Source: Streptomyces sp. L2 | Lineage (GTDB): Bacteria > Actinomycetota > Actinomycetes > Streptomycetales > Streptomycetaceae | Length of the DNA: 64,000 bases | NCBI RefSeq assembly: GCF_004124325.1 | Contig: NZ_QBDT01000001.1 | Span: forward strand, 7,502,001-7,566,000 | Reading direction: 5' to 3' | Shown: piece by piece, positions 7,926-17,900 of the stretch | How positions within the stretch are numbered: position 1 is the stretch's first letter | How the letters are laid out: each line of letters opens with the position of its first letter | Translations under genes and position numbers: made by a program | The notes under the pieces: model-generated | The model's database searches: none | What the model was told of the DNA's origin: nothing | The model's input: the letters and a program-made list of their open reading frames with translations, nothing else

Positions 7926-9782
7926 GTGAGACCGATCCCCCACAAGGCGCTCGCCGCGACCGCGTTCACCGTCGTCGCGCTGGCCGCCGCCTCCCTCCCC
8001 GTCACCCCGGCAGCGGCCGCGCCGCCGTCCGCCGCCGCTACGTGCACACCGACCCAGGCCGTCGCCAACGGCGGCTTCGAGAGCGGCACCTCACCCTGGA
8101 GCCAGACCTCCGGCGTGATCACCGGCGACAGCGGGCAGAGCGCCCACGGCGGCAGCTCCTACGCCTGGCTCGACGGCTACGGCAGGAGCCACACCGACAC
8201 CCTCTCCCAGAGCGTCACCGTCCCCGCCGGGTGCGACACCGCCACCCTCACCTTCTGGCTGCACGTCGACACCGGCGAGACGACCTCGTCGACCGCCTAC
8301 GACAAGCTGACCGCGAAGATCGGCGGCACCACGCTGGCGACCTACTCGAACCTCGACGCCGCCGCCGGCTACGTCGAGAAGTCCTTCGACGTGTCCTCCT
8401 ACGCCGGCCAGACCGTGAACCTCGCCTTCACCGGTGTCGAGGACACCAGCCTGCAGACCAGCTTCGTCCTGGACGACATCGCCCTCGACACCTCCGGCGG
8501 CGGTACGACCCCGCCCCCGGCGGACTCCACCCGCACCCCCGCCGCGCCCGCCTACACCGTCAGCCTCAGCAGCGACAGCGCCGGGACCGTCTGGAACGGG
8601 CACGAGAGCGCGTCCTTCACCAACGCCTCCGCGAGCCCCCTGAACGAGGTCTACCTGCGGCTGTGGGACAACTACCACGGCAGCTGCTCGGCGATGCCCA
8701 TCGAGGTCAGTAACGTCACCGGCGGCACGGCCGGCGACCTCTCCGTCGGCTGCACCGCCCTCAGGATCGACCTGCCCGCCCCGCTGGAGCAGGGCCAGAG
8801 CACCACCATCGGCTTCGACCTCGGCATCACCGTGCCCAGCGGCGCCGACCGGTTCGGGCACGACGGCGCGTTCGCCTTTATCGGCAACGCCCTGCCCGTC
8901 CTCGCCGTCCGCGACGGCGCCGGCTGGCACCTCGACCCCTACACGAACAACGGCGAGTCGTTCTACTCCCTGGCCGCCGACTTCCACGTCACCCTCGACC
9001 ACCCCAGCTCCCTGCTGGTCCCGGCCACCGGCACCTCCACCGACACCCCCGGCACGAGCGGCCGTACCGTCACCACCGCCACCGCGAGCAAGGTGCGCGA
9101 CTTCGCCTGGGCCGCCGGACCCTTCAGCAAGATCTCCGGCACCTCGCCCGCCGGCGTCGCGGTGAACGTGTACTCCGTCTCCGGCATCAGCTCCTCCAGC
9201 GCCCAGTCGATGCTCAGCACCGCCGAGTCCGCCGTCGACGCCCACGCCGCCCGCTTCGGCGCCTACCCCTACGGCGAACTGGACGCGGTCATCGACAACA
9301 ACTACTGGTTCGGTGGCATGGAGTACCCCGGCTTCGTCCTCGACCTGGTCAGCACCACCGCGCTCACCCACGAGATCGGCCACCAGTGGTGGTACGGCAT
9401 CGTCGGCGACGACGAGTACAACAGCCCCTGGCTGGACGAGGCCTTCGCCGACTACTCCACCGACCTGGCCCTGGGCAAGACCGGCGGCAACTGCTGGAAC
9501 AGCGTCTCCTGGGCCTCCGGCGCCGAGAAGATCACCAACTCGATGGCCTACTGGGACGCCCACTCCTCGCGCTACTCCACCGTGGTCTACGGCTACGGCA
9601 AGTGCGCGCTGCACGACCTCAGGCGCCTGATCGGCGACACCGCCATGACCAAGCTGATGAAGGACTACGCCACCGCGCACTGGTACGGCGTCTCGACCAC
9701 CGCCGAGTTCAAGGCCGCCGCCCAGGCCGCCACCGGCACCGACCTCACCTCCTTCTGGACCCAGCACCGCATCGACGGCTGA
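7926..9782 (+). CDS. Secreted M1 family metallopeptidase with N-terminal carbohydrate-binding-like domain
   Basis: 618-aa exported peptidase. The GTG start is preferred over upstream candidates because AGAAGGAG precedes it and it opens directly into a Sec signal peptide ending near AAAAPPSAAA. Residues about 40-190 form a CBM4/9-like beta-sandwich (NGGFESGTSPWSQTS). A short Pro/Thr linker follows, then the M1 aminopeptidase region with GGMEYPGF, the zinc site HEIGH (H482-H486) and the third ligand E505 in WLDEAF, 18 residues later as the family requires. It probably trims extracellular peptides during feeding or development. Sole gene of its unit, followed by a clear hairpin terminator. Confidence 0.9.
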   Translation: MRPIPHKALAATAFTVVALAAASLPVTPAAAAPPSAAATCTPTQAVANGGFESGTSPWSQTSGVITGDSGQSAHGGSSYAWLDGYGRSHTDTLSQSVTVPAGCDTATLTFWLHVDTGETTSSTAYDKLTAKIGGTTLATYSNLDAAAGYVEKSFDVSSYAGQTVNLAFTGVEDTSLQTSFVLDDIALDTSGGGTTPPPADSTRTPAAPAYTVSLSSDSAGTVWNGHESASFTNASASPLNEVYLRLWDNYHGSCSAMPIEVSNVTGGTAGDLSVGCTALRIDLPAPLEQGQSTTIGFDLGITVPSGADRFGHDGAFAFIGNALPVLAVRDGAGWHLDPYTNNGESFYSLAADFHVTLDHPSSLLVPATGTSTDTPGTSGRTVTTATASKVRDFAWAAGPFSKISGTSPAGVAVNVYSVSGISSSSAQSMLSTAESAVDAHAARFGAYPYGELDAVIDNNYWFGGMEYPGFVLDLVSTTALTHEIGHQWWYGIVGDDEYNSPWLDEAFADYSTDLALGKTGGNCWNSVSWASGAEKITNSMAYWDAHSSRYSTVVYGYGKCALHDLRRLIGDTAMTKLMKDYATAHWYGVSTTAEFKAAAQAATGTDLTSFWTQHRIDG

Positions 9783-9804
9783 CCGGTCCCGCGCGGACCG
9801 TCAC

Positions 9805-9830
9805 GGGCGGTGCCCTCCCGGGCACCGCCC
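9805..9830 (+). terminator. Hairpin terminator after the M1 peptidase gene
   Basis: Perfect inverted repeat GGGCGGTGCCC / GGGCACCGCCC with a 4-base TCCC loop, 22 bp after the stop codon. No T-run follows, which is usual for Streptomyces terminators. Confidence 0.7.
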
Positions 9831-9959
9831 CCACCGGCGGGCGCGCGGGCGGCGGAGACACCCGCTTGGCCTAACCCTGGCCGTGGATGGCTTCGTTGGG
9901 CGGAACCCGGAGTGCGGGACCACCCGATGCCGGGTCAGATGGATGGCGTGCGAACCTCC

Positions 9960-10784
9960 ATGACCTTCCCCAGCCGCCCGTCACGACTCGGCCTCACCGG
10001 CGTCCTGACCGGCCTCCTCCTGCTCCTGTCCAGTCCGCCCGCCACGCCGGCCCCGGGCGGCGCCATACCCATTCGCGGCAGCGCCTACATGGGCATGGGC
10101 GTCCTCGCCCACGACGGCGCCGCCGACCTGCCCGACACCGCCGCCCCCGGCTCCCGGGCCAACCTCACCGAGGGCGTCGACGTCTCCAGCTACCAGGGCG
10201 ACGTCGCCTGGTCGACGCTGTGGGGCAGCGGCACCAAATGGGCCTACTCCAAGGCGACCGAGGGGACCTACTACAAGAACCCCTACTTCGCCCAGCAGTA
10301 CACCGGCTCCTACAACGTCGGCATGGTCCACGGCGCCTACCACTTCGCCACCCCGGACACCACCAGCGGCACCACCCAGGCCGACTACTTCGTCGACCAC
10401 GGCGGCGGCTGGTCCAAGGACGGCAAGACCCTGCCCGGCGCCCTCGACATCGAGTGGAACCCCTACGGCGACTCCTGCTACGGCAAGTCCACGAGCGCCA
10501 TGGTCAGCTGGATCCGGGACTTTTTGAACCGCTACAAGTCCCGCACCGGCCGCAGCCCCGTCATCTACACCGCCACCAGCTGGTGGAGCCAGTGCACCGG
10601 GAACTACGGCGGCTTCTCGGCCAGCCCGCTCTGGATCGCCCGCTACGCCTCCTCGGCCGGGACCCTGCCGTCGGGCTGGTCCTCGTACACGATGTGGCAG
10701 TACACGTCCTCCGGCGCCACGGTCGGCGACCACGACCGCTTCAACGGCTCCCTGACCAAGCTCCGCGACTTCGCCACCGGATGA
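9960..10784 (+). CDS. Secreted GH25 muramidase (Chalaropsis/M1 lysozyme type)
   Basis: 274-aa protein with an N-terminal signal peptide (about 33 residues, ending near the Pro/Ala stretch) and a GH25 catalytic domain. Family marks are GVDVSSYQGDV with the first catalytic Asp, KWAYSKATEG, GAYHFATPD, the catalytic DIEWNPYG, and MWQYTSSG near the end. It hydrolyses beta-1,4 bonds of peptidoglycan outside the cell. The start is uncertain: ATG 9960 gives a compact signal peptide, but in-frame ATG 9939 and GTG 9948 are possible and none has a good ribosome site. It lies 177 bp after the M1 peptidase, beyond its terminator, so it has its own promoter. Confidence 0.88.
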   Translation: MTFPSRPSRLGLTGVLTGLLLLLSSPPATPAPGGAIPIRGSAYMGMGVLAHDGAADLPDTAAPGSRANLTEGVDVSSYQGDVAWSTLWGSGTKWAYSKATEGTYYKNPYFAQQYTGSYNVGMVHGAYHFATPDTTSGTTQADYFVDHGGGWSKDGKTLPGALDIEWNPYGDSCYGKSTSAMVSWIRDFLNRYKSRTGRSPVIYTATSWWSQCTGNYGGFSASPLWIARYASSAGTLPSGWSSYTMWQYTSSGATVGDHDRFNGSLTKLRDFATG

Positions 10785-10818
10785 CCCGCCCCCGGGCGCG
10801 CCCCGCGTGACAGCGGCG

Positions 10819-10834
10819 GCCCGCCCGGGCGGGC
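10819..10834. terminator. Palindrome between GH25 gene and the tRNA-like gene
   Basis: A 16-bp perfect palindrome (GCCCGCCC/GGGCGGGC) lies 35 bp after the muramidase stop and 6 bp from the 3' end of the convergent tRNA-like gene. It could terminate both transcripts. No T-run is present. Confidence 0.45.
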
Positions 10835-10839
10835 ACGGG

Positions 10840-10933
<94 letters not shown>

Positions 10934-11045
10934 CTGTGTCCGGCTCCCGGTCTCCCGTGCCGTTCACAGGAACAACAGTGCCAGGGAGCGCTGACACCGG
11001 GCTGACTCTGGGCTGACACGCGGGCGGCCGGGTCCCCGGAGCCGG

Positions 11046-11399
11046 TCACGACGTCATGACCGCCCACGCCCCGGCCAGCCCCGCCGCGTAGACGGCGGCG
11101 CCCACGGGCAGCCCGCACCACGCCAGGCCCCGGCGCGCCCTCGCCCCCACGGCCAGCGCCGACCCGACCGCCCAGGCCAGGCCGAGCCACGGCACGCCCC
11201 ACATCGTCAGCAGGCCGCGGCCGGTGCAGCGGAACGCCGGGTGGTCCGCGGTGCAGCTGTCCAGGGCGAAGATCGAGACGTAGCAGCCGAGCGCGTTGAA
11301 CAGCGCGCCGCAGCCGCCCAGCACACCGACGACGACCAGGTACGCGGTGGGCCAGGTGGCCGCTCGGGGGACCTGCCGTCCGTACACGCCTGCGCTCAT
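11046..11399 (-). CDS. Small integral membrane protein of unknown function
   Basis: 117-aa protein with about four hydrophobic segments: TAYLVVVGVLGGCGALFNAL, a central YVSIFAL region, GVPWLGLAWAVGSALAVG, and a C-terminal GAAVYAAGLAGAWAVM. A Cys pair sits in the loop between helices 1 and 2 (DSCTADHPAFRC), possibly an external disulfide. The start at 11399 is chosen because GAGGAGG lies 9 bases upstream; a longer in-frame start at 11435 lacks one. It is 95 bp beyond the stop of the LAL regulator on the same strand. I do not recognise the family. Confidence 0.7.
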   Translation of the reverse strand: MSAGVYGRQVPRAATWPTAYLVVVGVLGGCGALFNALGCYVSIFALDSCTADHPAFRCTGRGLLTMWGVPWLGLAWAVGSALAVGARARRGLAWCGLPVGAAVYAAGLAGAWAVMTS

Positions 11400-11494
11400 C
11401 GGGCTTTGCCTCCTCGGGACCGGTGTGCCCCTCACGCTAGGAGCCGTCCCGGAGCCCTCACCTGAGCCCCCGTACTCAGCGGCGGGCCGTCCGC

Positions 11495-14428
11495 CTACTC
11501 ACCCGGGCCGGCCCGCCCGGCCCGCAGGGCGGCGGACCGCGCGCACAGGTCCGCCCGGTTGGCCGCCCCGGTCTTGGTCATCAGGCTCGCGATGTGCTTC
11601 TCCGCCGTGCGGGGCGAGATGAACAGCCGGTCGGCGATGTCCTTGTTGCCGAGCCGCTCCGCGAGCAGCCGGAACACCTCGAACTCCCGGACGGTGACGC
11701 CCCGCGCCCGCAACTGCTCCGGGATGCCGCTGGTGCCCGTGCGGTGCTGGTGCACGGGGGCGCCGAGCCGGCGCAGCGCGGCCCGGCAGGCGCCCGAGAC
11801 GGCCGGCACGTCCCGCTCGTGGAAGTGGTGCTCGGCCCGCCGCAGCCAGCCGACCGGATCGCCCCAGCCGTCCTGGTGGGCCGCGTCCGCGATCAGCCGC
11901 AGGCCCAGGTGCTGGGCGGGCGGATACGGCCGGGCCACCTCCAGCGCCGCCTCGACGGCCTCGGCGGCCGCACCGCCCCTGCCCTCGCGGCCGAGCAGCA
12001 CGGCGTCGGCGAGCAGGACGAACTGGCGGTTCCAGCGCATCCGGGCCACGGCGGTCGCGGTGACCTCCTCGTGCCGGGCCCGGTCCGCGTCGCCGGCCAG
12101 CACGTCCAGCAGCAGCCCGAGCCCGTGGGTGCCACCGAGATGGTAGGTGGAGGGGTTGCCCGCCTCCAGCTCCCGCACCCGCCCCAGTTCGGCCCGCGCC
12201 CGGCCGCGGTCCTCCTCCATCAGCGCGCAGAACGCGCGGGCCAGACCGAAGCCCAGCGGCTCCTCCTGCGAACCGGCCCCGTCCCACTTGGCCATCGAGG
12301 CGAGCGTCGCCTCCATCGCCGTACGGTCGCCGTGGTGCGCCTCCAGCGTGGCCCGCGCCATCAGCACGTACCTGACCGCGGGGGCGAGCCGCAGCCGTCG
12401 TACGACGGCCAGGCACTCGGCGGCGGCCGTGCGGGCCGTGTCGTACGCGCCGCGCAGCACCGCGTCCAGGACGAGGATGCCGTCCACGGTGTGCACGATG
12501 TTCACCGAGCCCAGCCGCAGCGCCTCCTCGCGGGCGGCGAGCAGCCCGGCCGGATCGCCCTCGGCGAGCCAGGTGTTGCCGCCCATGCGGGTCGCCGCGT
12601 ACATGCGCTGCAGGGGGAGGCGGTGCCGCTCGGCCGTGGCGAGGGCCTGTTCCAGCATCGCGGCGGACTCGTCCGGGTCCCGCTCCCGGGCCACCGTGGC
12701 CAGCAGCTCGCGGGCCTGGCAGGCGACGACCGGCAGCCCGTACCGCTCGGCGGTGTCGGCGGCCGACCGGGCCAGCTTCTCCGCGTGCTGCGTGCGGTCC
12801 GCGCCGGGCGTGTCCAGGGCGAGGTAGGCGGCGGTGACGTCGACGGCCGCCGCGGTGGCCTCGTCGGGGGCGCCGGCCAGCACCTCGCGGGCCCGGGCGA
12901 CCTGGAGGTTGCCGTCGTTCCACCGGCCCGCGGTGTGCGCGACCTTGGCCAGCCGGGTGTGCAGGGTGGCCAGCCGGGCCGGGCTCAGCCCCGACCCGTC
13001 GAGGACGTGCAGGTCCTCGGCCAGGTCGAAGGCGCGCGCGAAGTCCCCCGATTCGGCGAGCGCCGGCAGCAGGTGTTCCAGCACTTCGGCGCGGGCCTGC
13101 GGATCGCTGCCGGAGGCGAGGAGTTCCTCGGCCCGGCCGAGCAGGGTCACCGCCGAGCCGAGCGCGCCCGCCGCCAGCGCCCGGCCGCCCGCCTCGGCGA
13201 ACAGCCGCCCGGCCGCGGTCCGGTCCCCGGCCTCGCACCGCAGCCCGGCCGCCAGCGCGCACCAGTCGCCGTCGAGCCCGGCGTGCAGTTCCTCGATCGC
13301 CGTCGCGCCCCGCCGGGCCAGCTCCGCGCGCTGACCGGTCGTCATCTGCGTGAACAGCGCCTCCACGGTGAGGGAGTGGCGGAAGGAGTACCAGTCCGGG
13401 GCGGGCTCGTCGGGGAGCACCAGCCGGGCGGCCACGCCCGCGTGCAGATGACTGAGCAGGGCCCGGTCGTCGACGTCGGTCATGCGCTGCAGCACGGACA
13501 GCGGGAAGCGCCTGCCGAGGACCGCGGCCGCCGACAGCAGGGTCAGGCCCTGGGTGCCGAGCCGGTCGATACGGCGCAGGATGCCGCGGGCCACCGTGGA
13601 CGAGACGTCGCTGCGCAGGTCACCGACGGCCCGCCAGCCGTCCGCCGACTGCACCAGCGTGCCGGCCCCGATCATGGACTGGAGCAGTTCCTCCACCAGA
13701 TACGGGCTGCCCGCGGAGTCCTCCCACAGCCGCCGCAGCACCGGGGCGGGTATCTCACCGGGGTCGTCGGCGCCGAGCTGCGCCGCGACCATGGCGTCGG
13801 CCTCCGGCCGGGTCAGCGGCGGGAGTTCGACGAGAGCGGCGGCTCCGCGCCGGCGCGCCGACTGGGCGAGGTCCAGGGCGTCGCTGAAGTCGGTGCGCAC
13901 GGTGGCCAGCAGCAGCACCGGGGTGTATTCGAGGTTGTCCACCAGGTATTCGAGGACGCCGAGCGTCTCGGGGTCCGCGTCGTGCAGGTCCTCCAGCAGC
14001 AGGAGCTGTCCCTGTCCGCGGGAGGCCGCGATCAGCAGCCTCAGTACCGCCTCGCCGAGGATGACCATGGAGCTGCTGTCGCGCTCCCCGGTGTCCCAGT
14101 CGGGTATCAGCCGCCCGAGCACCGGACGGTACGGGCCGAGGGGCAGGTCGTCGAGCGGTTCGCCGCTGCGGAACAGCGACATCAGCGCCTCGGTCAGCGG
14201 CCGGAACGGCACCGCCGGACCCGTGGTACTGCTGCGGCCGCGCAGCACCCGCATCCCGGACCCCAGGGCACTGCCCACGGCCTCGGCGGCCAGCCGTGAC
14301 TTGCCGACACCGGCCTCGCCGACCAGGAAGACGACGCCGCCGCGTCCTTGCCGGGCGGCGGACAACGCACTCTCCAGCAGACCCAGTTGGGGGTCCCGAC
14401 CGACCAGGGATGGCGCATGGGAACGCAT
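11495..14428 (-). CDS. LAL-type LuxR family ATP-binding transcriptional regulator
   Basis: 977-aa regulator of the large ATP-binding LuxR (MalT-like) class. Residues 1-250 are an AAA/NACHT-like ATPase with Walker A GEAGVGKS (37-44) and Walker B LLLLEDLHDAD. The middle 600 residues are Ala/Leu-rich helical repeats of TPR type. The last 65 residues are a LuxR helix-turn-helix (TVREFEVFRLLAERLGNKDI, then RTAEKHIASLMTKTG). Such proteins sit in biosynthetic clusters as pathway activators. It is last in a co-directional series lanM, precursor candidate, LAL gene, 124 bp after the precursor stop. The ATG at 14428 lacks a clear Shine-Dalgarno, so leaderless or weak initiation is possible. Confidence 0.9.
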   Translation of the reverse strand: MRSHAPSLVGRDPQLGLLESALSAARQGRGGVVFLVGEAGVGKSRLAAEAVGSALGSGMRVLRGRSSTTGPAVPFRPLTEALMSLFRSGEPLDDLPLGPYRPVLGRLIPDWDTGERDSSSMVILGEAVLRLLIAASRGQGQLLLLEDLHDADPETLGVLEYLVDNLEYTPVLLLATVRTDFSDALDLAQSARRRGAAALVELPPLTRPEADAMVAAQLGADDPGEIPAPVLRRLWEDSAGSPYLVEELLQSMIGAGTLVQSADGWRAVGDLRSDVSSTVARGILRRIDRLGTQGLTLLSAAAVLGRRFPLSVLQRMTDVDDRALLSHLHAGVAARLVLPDEPAPDWYSFRHSLTVEALFTQMTTGQRAELARRGATAIEELHAGLDGDWCALAAGLRCEAGDRTAAGRLFAEAGGRALAAGALGSAVTLLGRAEELLASGSDPQARAEVLEHLLPALAESGDFARAFDLAEDLHVLDGSGLSPARLATLHTRLAKVAHTAGRWNDGNLQVARAREVLAGAPDEATAAAVDVTAAYLALDTPGADRTQHAEKLARSAADTAERYGLPVVACQARELLATVARERDPDESAAMLEQALATAERHRLPLQRMYAATRMGGNTWLAEGDPAGLLAAREEALRLGSVNIVHTVDGILVLDAVLRGAYDTARTAAAECLAVVRRLRLAPAVRYVLMARATLEAHHGDRTAMEATLASMAKWDGAGSQEEPLGFGLARAFCALMEEDRGRARAELGRVRELEAGNPSTYHLGGTHGLGLLLDVLAGDADRARHEEVTATAVARMRWNRQFVLLADAVLLGREGRGGAAAEAVEAALEVARPYPPAQHLGLRLIADAAHQDGWGDPVGWLRRAEHHFHERDVPAVSGACRAALRRLGAPVHQHRTGTSGIPEQLRARGVTVREFEVFRLLAERLGNKDIADRLFISPRTAEKHIASLMTKTGAANRADLCARSAALRAGRAGPGE

Positions 14429-14552
14429 GAACGCTGATGATAATCGGAATATCGGGACGTGTGTCAGGTCGCCCGGTTCTCCTACGGTGCGACATGCGAA
14501 AGGGGTGGCGCGTCTCCGCGCCGCCCCCACATCCGCTACGTCTGACCGGTCG

Positions 14553-14783
14553 TCACCGGGGTGCGGACACCGACGTGTCGATCGTGCTCAGCGTGATGAC
14601 GATCCCGCTGGTCAGGACCATGCCGGCCAGCACGCGGGCCCGCGCGCAGGCCCGGTTGCGGCCCCGGAGCGCTATCCCGCCCGCCGCGTCCTGCCCGGCG
14701 GAGTCGAGGCCGGCGTCGGCGGTGGCCTCGGGGACGCCGGCGGTGACGTCGGCGGCGGGGGTGGTGGTGAAGTGCTGGTCCAT
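14553..14783 (-). CDS. Putative lanthipeptide (RiPP) precursor peptide
   Basis: 76-aa peptide encoded 157 bp downstream of lanM on the same strand, with AGAAGGGG 9 bases before the ATG. Residues 1-36 are acidic and Ala/Asp-rich like a LanM leader and end in AAGG, a possible double-Gly cleavage site. Residues 37-76 would be the core: a basic patch RGRNRACARAR, then a hydrophobic segment and a Ser/Thr-rich end with eight Ser/Thr (T58, S59, T64, S66, T67, T70, S71, S73). Only one Cys (C46) is present, far fewer than in ordinary lanthipeptides. That matches the degraded cyclase site of the neighbouring LanM. It is named a precursor from position and composition only. Confidence 0.6.
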   Translation of the reverse strand: MDQHFTTTPAADVTAGVPEATADAGLDSAGQDAAGGIALRGRNRACARARVLAGMVLTSGIVITLSTIDTSVSAPR

Positions 14784-14855
14784 GACGGTGATCCCCTTCT
14801 GATGTCCCGTGCGGGCGAGCACGGGGGACGGGTGGTGCGGCTGAGCTGTGGTGCC

Positions 14856-14926
14856 GGGCGGTGCCGTGGTGCCGAAGGTGGTGCGGCGGTGCCGTGGTGC
14901 AGGGTGGTGCGGCGGTGCCGTGGTGC
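14856..14926 (-). repeat. GC-rich short tandem repeats in the lanM-precursor gap
   Basis: Between lanM and the precursor gene, the unit GGTGGTGCGGCGGTGCCG followed by TGGTGC is present at 14877-14900 and again at 14903-14926 (26-bp period), with a degenerate copy from 14856. On the transcribed minus strand this reads as CACCAC/GCACC repeats in the leader of the precursor gene. It may be a slippage-prone spacer or a structured or unstructured mRNA leader. Confidence 0.7.
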
Positions 14927-14940
14927 CGTAGGTGGGGCGG

Positions 14941-17900
14941 TCAGTTGCGCGGGTGGTCCAGGAGGAGGACGGAGGGCACGGACCCGGGGTGCGCCAGGCG
15001 GAGCAGCCCGTAGCCGATGCCGGACAGTCCGGCCAGCAGGCCGGGGGAGGGCACGTGGTCGGGTGTGGCGCACCGGTGGCCGCGCGCCTCGACGAGGGCG
15101 AGTACCTGTCCGGTACGGCGGGCCAGGGCCTCGGCCGCGTCCGCCTCACCCCGTTCCGCGCGCATGGTGAGCGCCTCCAGCGTGCCGAGGGTGCCCCGCG
15201 CGAGGCTCAGGTCCGGGCCCACCTCGGCGGTCAGCAGCCGGTGCGGGGCGGCCGGAGCGGCCGCGGCCGCCGCCACGCCGGCCAGTCCCGAGGACCAGGA
15301 GAGGTCCGCCGGCGCCGTGTCCGCGTGCCGCAGAGCCGCCCGCAGCAGGGCCCGGCCGGCGTCCGCGTGCGCGTCCACCCGTCCGCTCGCCCGTCCGCCG
15401 GCCCGGTGCGCCGCGTACCGCGACAGCGCCCCTCCGATGCCGGCGGCCCCGTCCGCGAACCCGGGCGCCATGCCGTGCCGGTCCGCCGTCGTGAACAGCA
15501 GGCTCGCGGCGGTCCCCTCCGCCGCCGCGAGCAGCCGGTCCGCGACGGCGTCCGCCAGCCTCAGGGCCGCGTCCGCCCCGGTCGCCTCGTGCGCCGCGAC
15601 GGCGGCGGCCAGCGCCCCCGCCGCGCCGGTGGCGAACCCGGGATCCGGGCAGTCGGCGACGGCGTGCCCGAGCGCGGTGAGGGCGTCCGGCAGACAGGCC
15701 GTCAGGTCCTCGCCGAGCAGCCGGGACAGCCGGACCAGGGCGTACACGACGCCGCCGAGCCCGTCGTAGGCTCCCGGCCCGGCCGCCGCGCTCAGTTCGG
15801 GGTCGGCGGCCAGCGCCCGCAGCAGCGCGGGCAGCGGCCGTACGGCCTCCCGGGCGAGGGTGCCGTAGCGCCCGCCCCCGGCCAGCGCGTCCGTGTGGGC
15901 CAGGAAGAGCGCGACCCCGCAGTAGCCCTGCGCCAGGCCGGCGCCCATCGGCAGCACAGCCCAGTGCGGGCCGGACACCCGTTCCAGGCCCAGCCAGTTG
16001 GTCCGGCCGCCCTCGCGCACCGCCCGGGCGGCGATCTCGTCGGCGATCCCGCACGCCGCGGCGAGGAGCCGCGAGGAGTCGGCCACGACCGCGGGCACCG
16101 CCGCCACCGCCAGTTCCGACCGCGGCCGGTCCAGCGGGGAACCGGCCCCCCGCGCCGCGAGCGTGGCGGCCACGATCCACTCCTGGTCGTGGCAGTCGAC
16201 CTCGTCCATCCGGGCGATCTTCTCCCGTACGGCGCTCAGGCTCGCCACCGGCAGCAGGTCCGGCAGCCAGGTCCCGTCGGCCGCCCAGACCCCTGTACCG
16301 GACGGCCGGTGGGCGAACAGCGGCACGTCGCCGCGCCACAGGTCCGCCGTCTCGTGCTCGACGAGCCGCCGGCGCGCCGGGTCGTGGAGCGACTCGGTCC
16401 ACAGCACGGCGAAGACGCCGTCCCGGGCCAGGGCGTCGCCCAGCAGGGCGGGATGGGTGGACTCCTCCAGCAGGGTGGCGTACAGCCGGGTCGAGCGCGG
16501 GATGAGCCGGGCCGGGCTGTCGGCCGCGCGGGCCAGGACCCCGTCGGCAGCCCGCAGTTCGTGTCCGTGGGCGGCGATGGCCGCGTACGCGGTGCGGAAC
16601 CCCTCCAGCAGGGCGGCCCGGTGGTCCGCGCCGGCCTGCGGGTGCCCTTCGGGCAGGGGGTGGTTCTGCGCGGCCGGACTGCTGAGCGGGGCGCGGACGG
16701 CCCGCATGGTGTCCGTGCCGCTGTTCTCCCAGCGCAGCCCCTCGCTCGGGTAGGTGCCTTCGGCCGTCCGGCCCAGCGCGGAGATGTCCAGCGCGCCGTG
16801 TTCCCCGATCAGCAGGTGGGGCAGCAGGCAGGTGCGGTGCACCGAGGCGTGCAGGGCGTCCGCGGCCGGATCCGCGCCGGCCGTCATGGCCTGGGGGAGC
16901 CCGGTGTGCAGCAGGGTCTCGGCGTCCACCAGCACCGGCTGGTCGCCGCACGCGACGACGTTCTCGTAGTGCATGTCGGCGCCGTCCACCGCGTACAGCA
17001 GCGCGAGCAGTGCACCTTGCCGCCGGTAGAAGGCGTCCGTCTCGGTCACCGAGCGGCACCAGCGGTGCTCGACGAACTCCAGCCAGCCGTACTCCTCGCG
17101 CCGCAGGCTGCCCGGGGTGCGCAGCCGCAGCCCGGGCACCTTCGCGTCGAGCCACGCCGTCAGGTCGTCCAGCAGCGCGTGCTGGTCCAGCGGCCGCGGC
17201 TTGTACACCAGCCGGTCGCCGTGGGCGAAGCGCAGCACCGCCACGGCCCGGTTGCCCTGGTGGGCGTCTCCGCGGCCGAGGTCCACGCCGGTCAGGGCGC
17301 CGGGCTCGCGTCCGCCGAGGAGGCCGGCGACAAGCTCGTCCCGGTCGGCCCGGAACCGCCGGACCAGCTCGGCCGTGGCGGCGAGGCAGTCCAGCGCGGT
17401 CTGGGCGAGCATCCGGGCCAGCACCGGGTAGGCGGCGAACAGTTCACCGAGGCCGCGCCGGGTGCCCGTCGTGGCGACGAAGGAGGCGAACCGCTCGCGC
17501 GGGCCCGCCCCGGCCAGCCGCCCGGCCCGCCGGGCCGAGTCCAGCTCGCGCACCAGGGCGCGGGCGGCCTGCCGCACCAGCTGATACGTCAGCCGCTCCT
17601 CGAACTCCCGCCGCCACACCGCCTGTTCGGCCTCCGCAAGCCGCGCCAGCACCGGCTCCAGCACGGCCGTCGCGGGAGTCACGAGGGGGCGTACGACCGG
17701 GGCGAAGGCGTCGGGTCCCTCCGCGTCCGCGGGGGAGCGGCCGATACCGGGCCCGGGGAAGTCCGCGCCGTCCAGGGCCCGTTCGGTGTAACCGGCCCAC
17801 CGCGGCTTGGCGGTGCGGGCGGCCAGCCGCTCGGCGGGCTCCGCCGCCAGCGCCGCCGCCGTGTCCGTGTCCACACCGAGGTGCGCCAGCCGTGCCGCGA

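Noticed and set aside
11594..14299. 901-aa plus-strand ORF opposite the LAL regulator
   Set aside because: Low-complexity Arg/Gly/Gln text with no motif; it is the antisense shadow of a well-supported LAL gene in GC-rich DNA.
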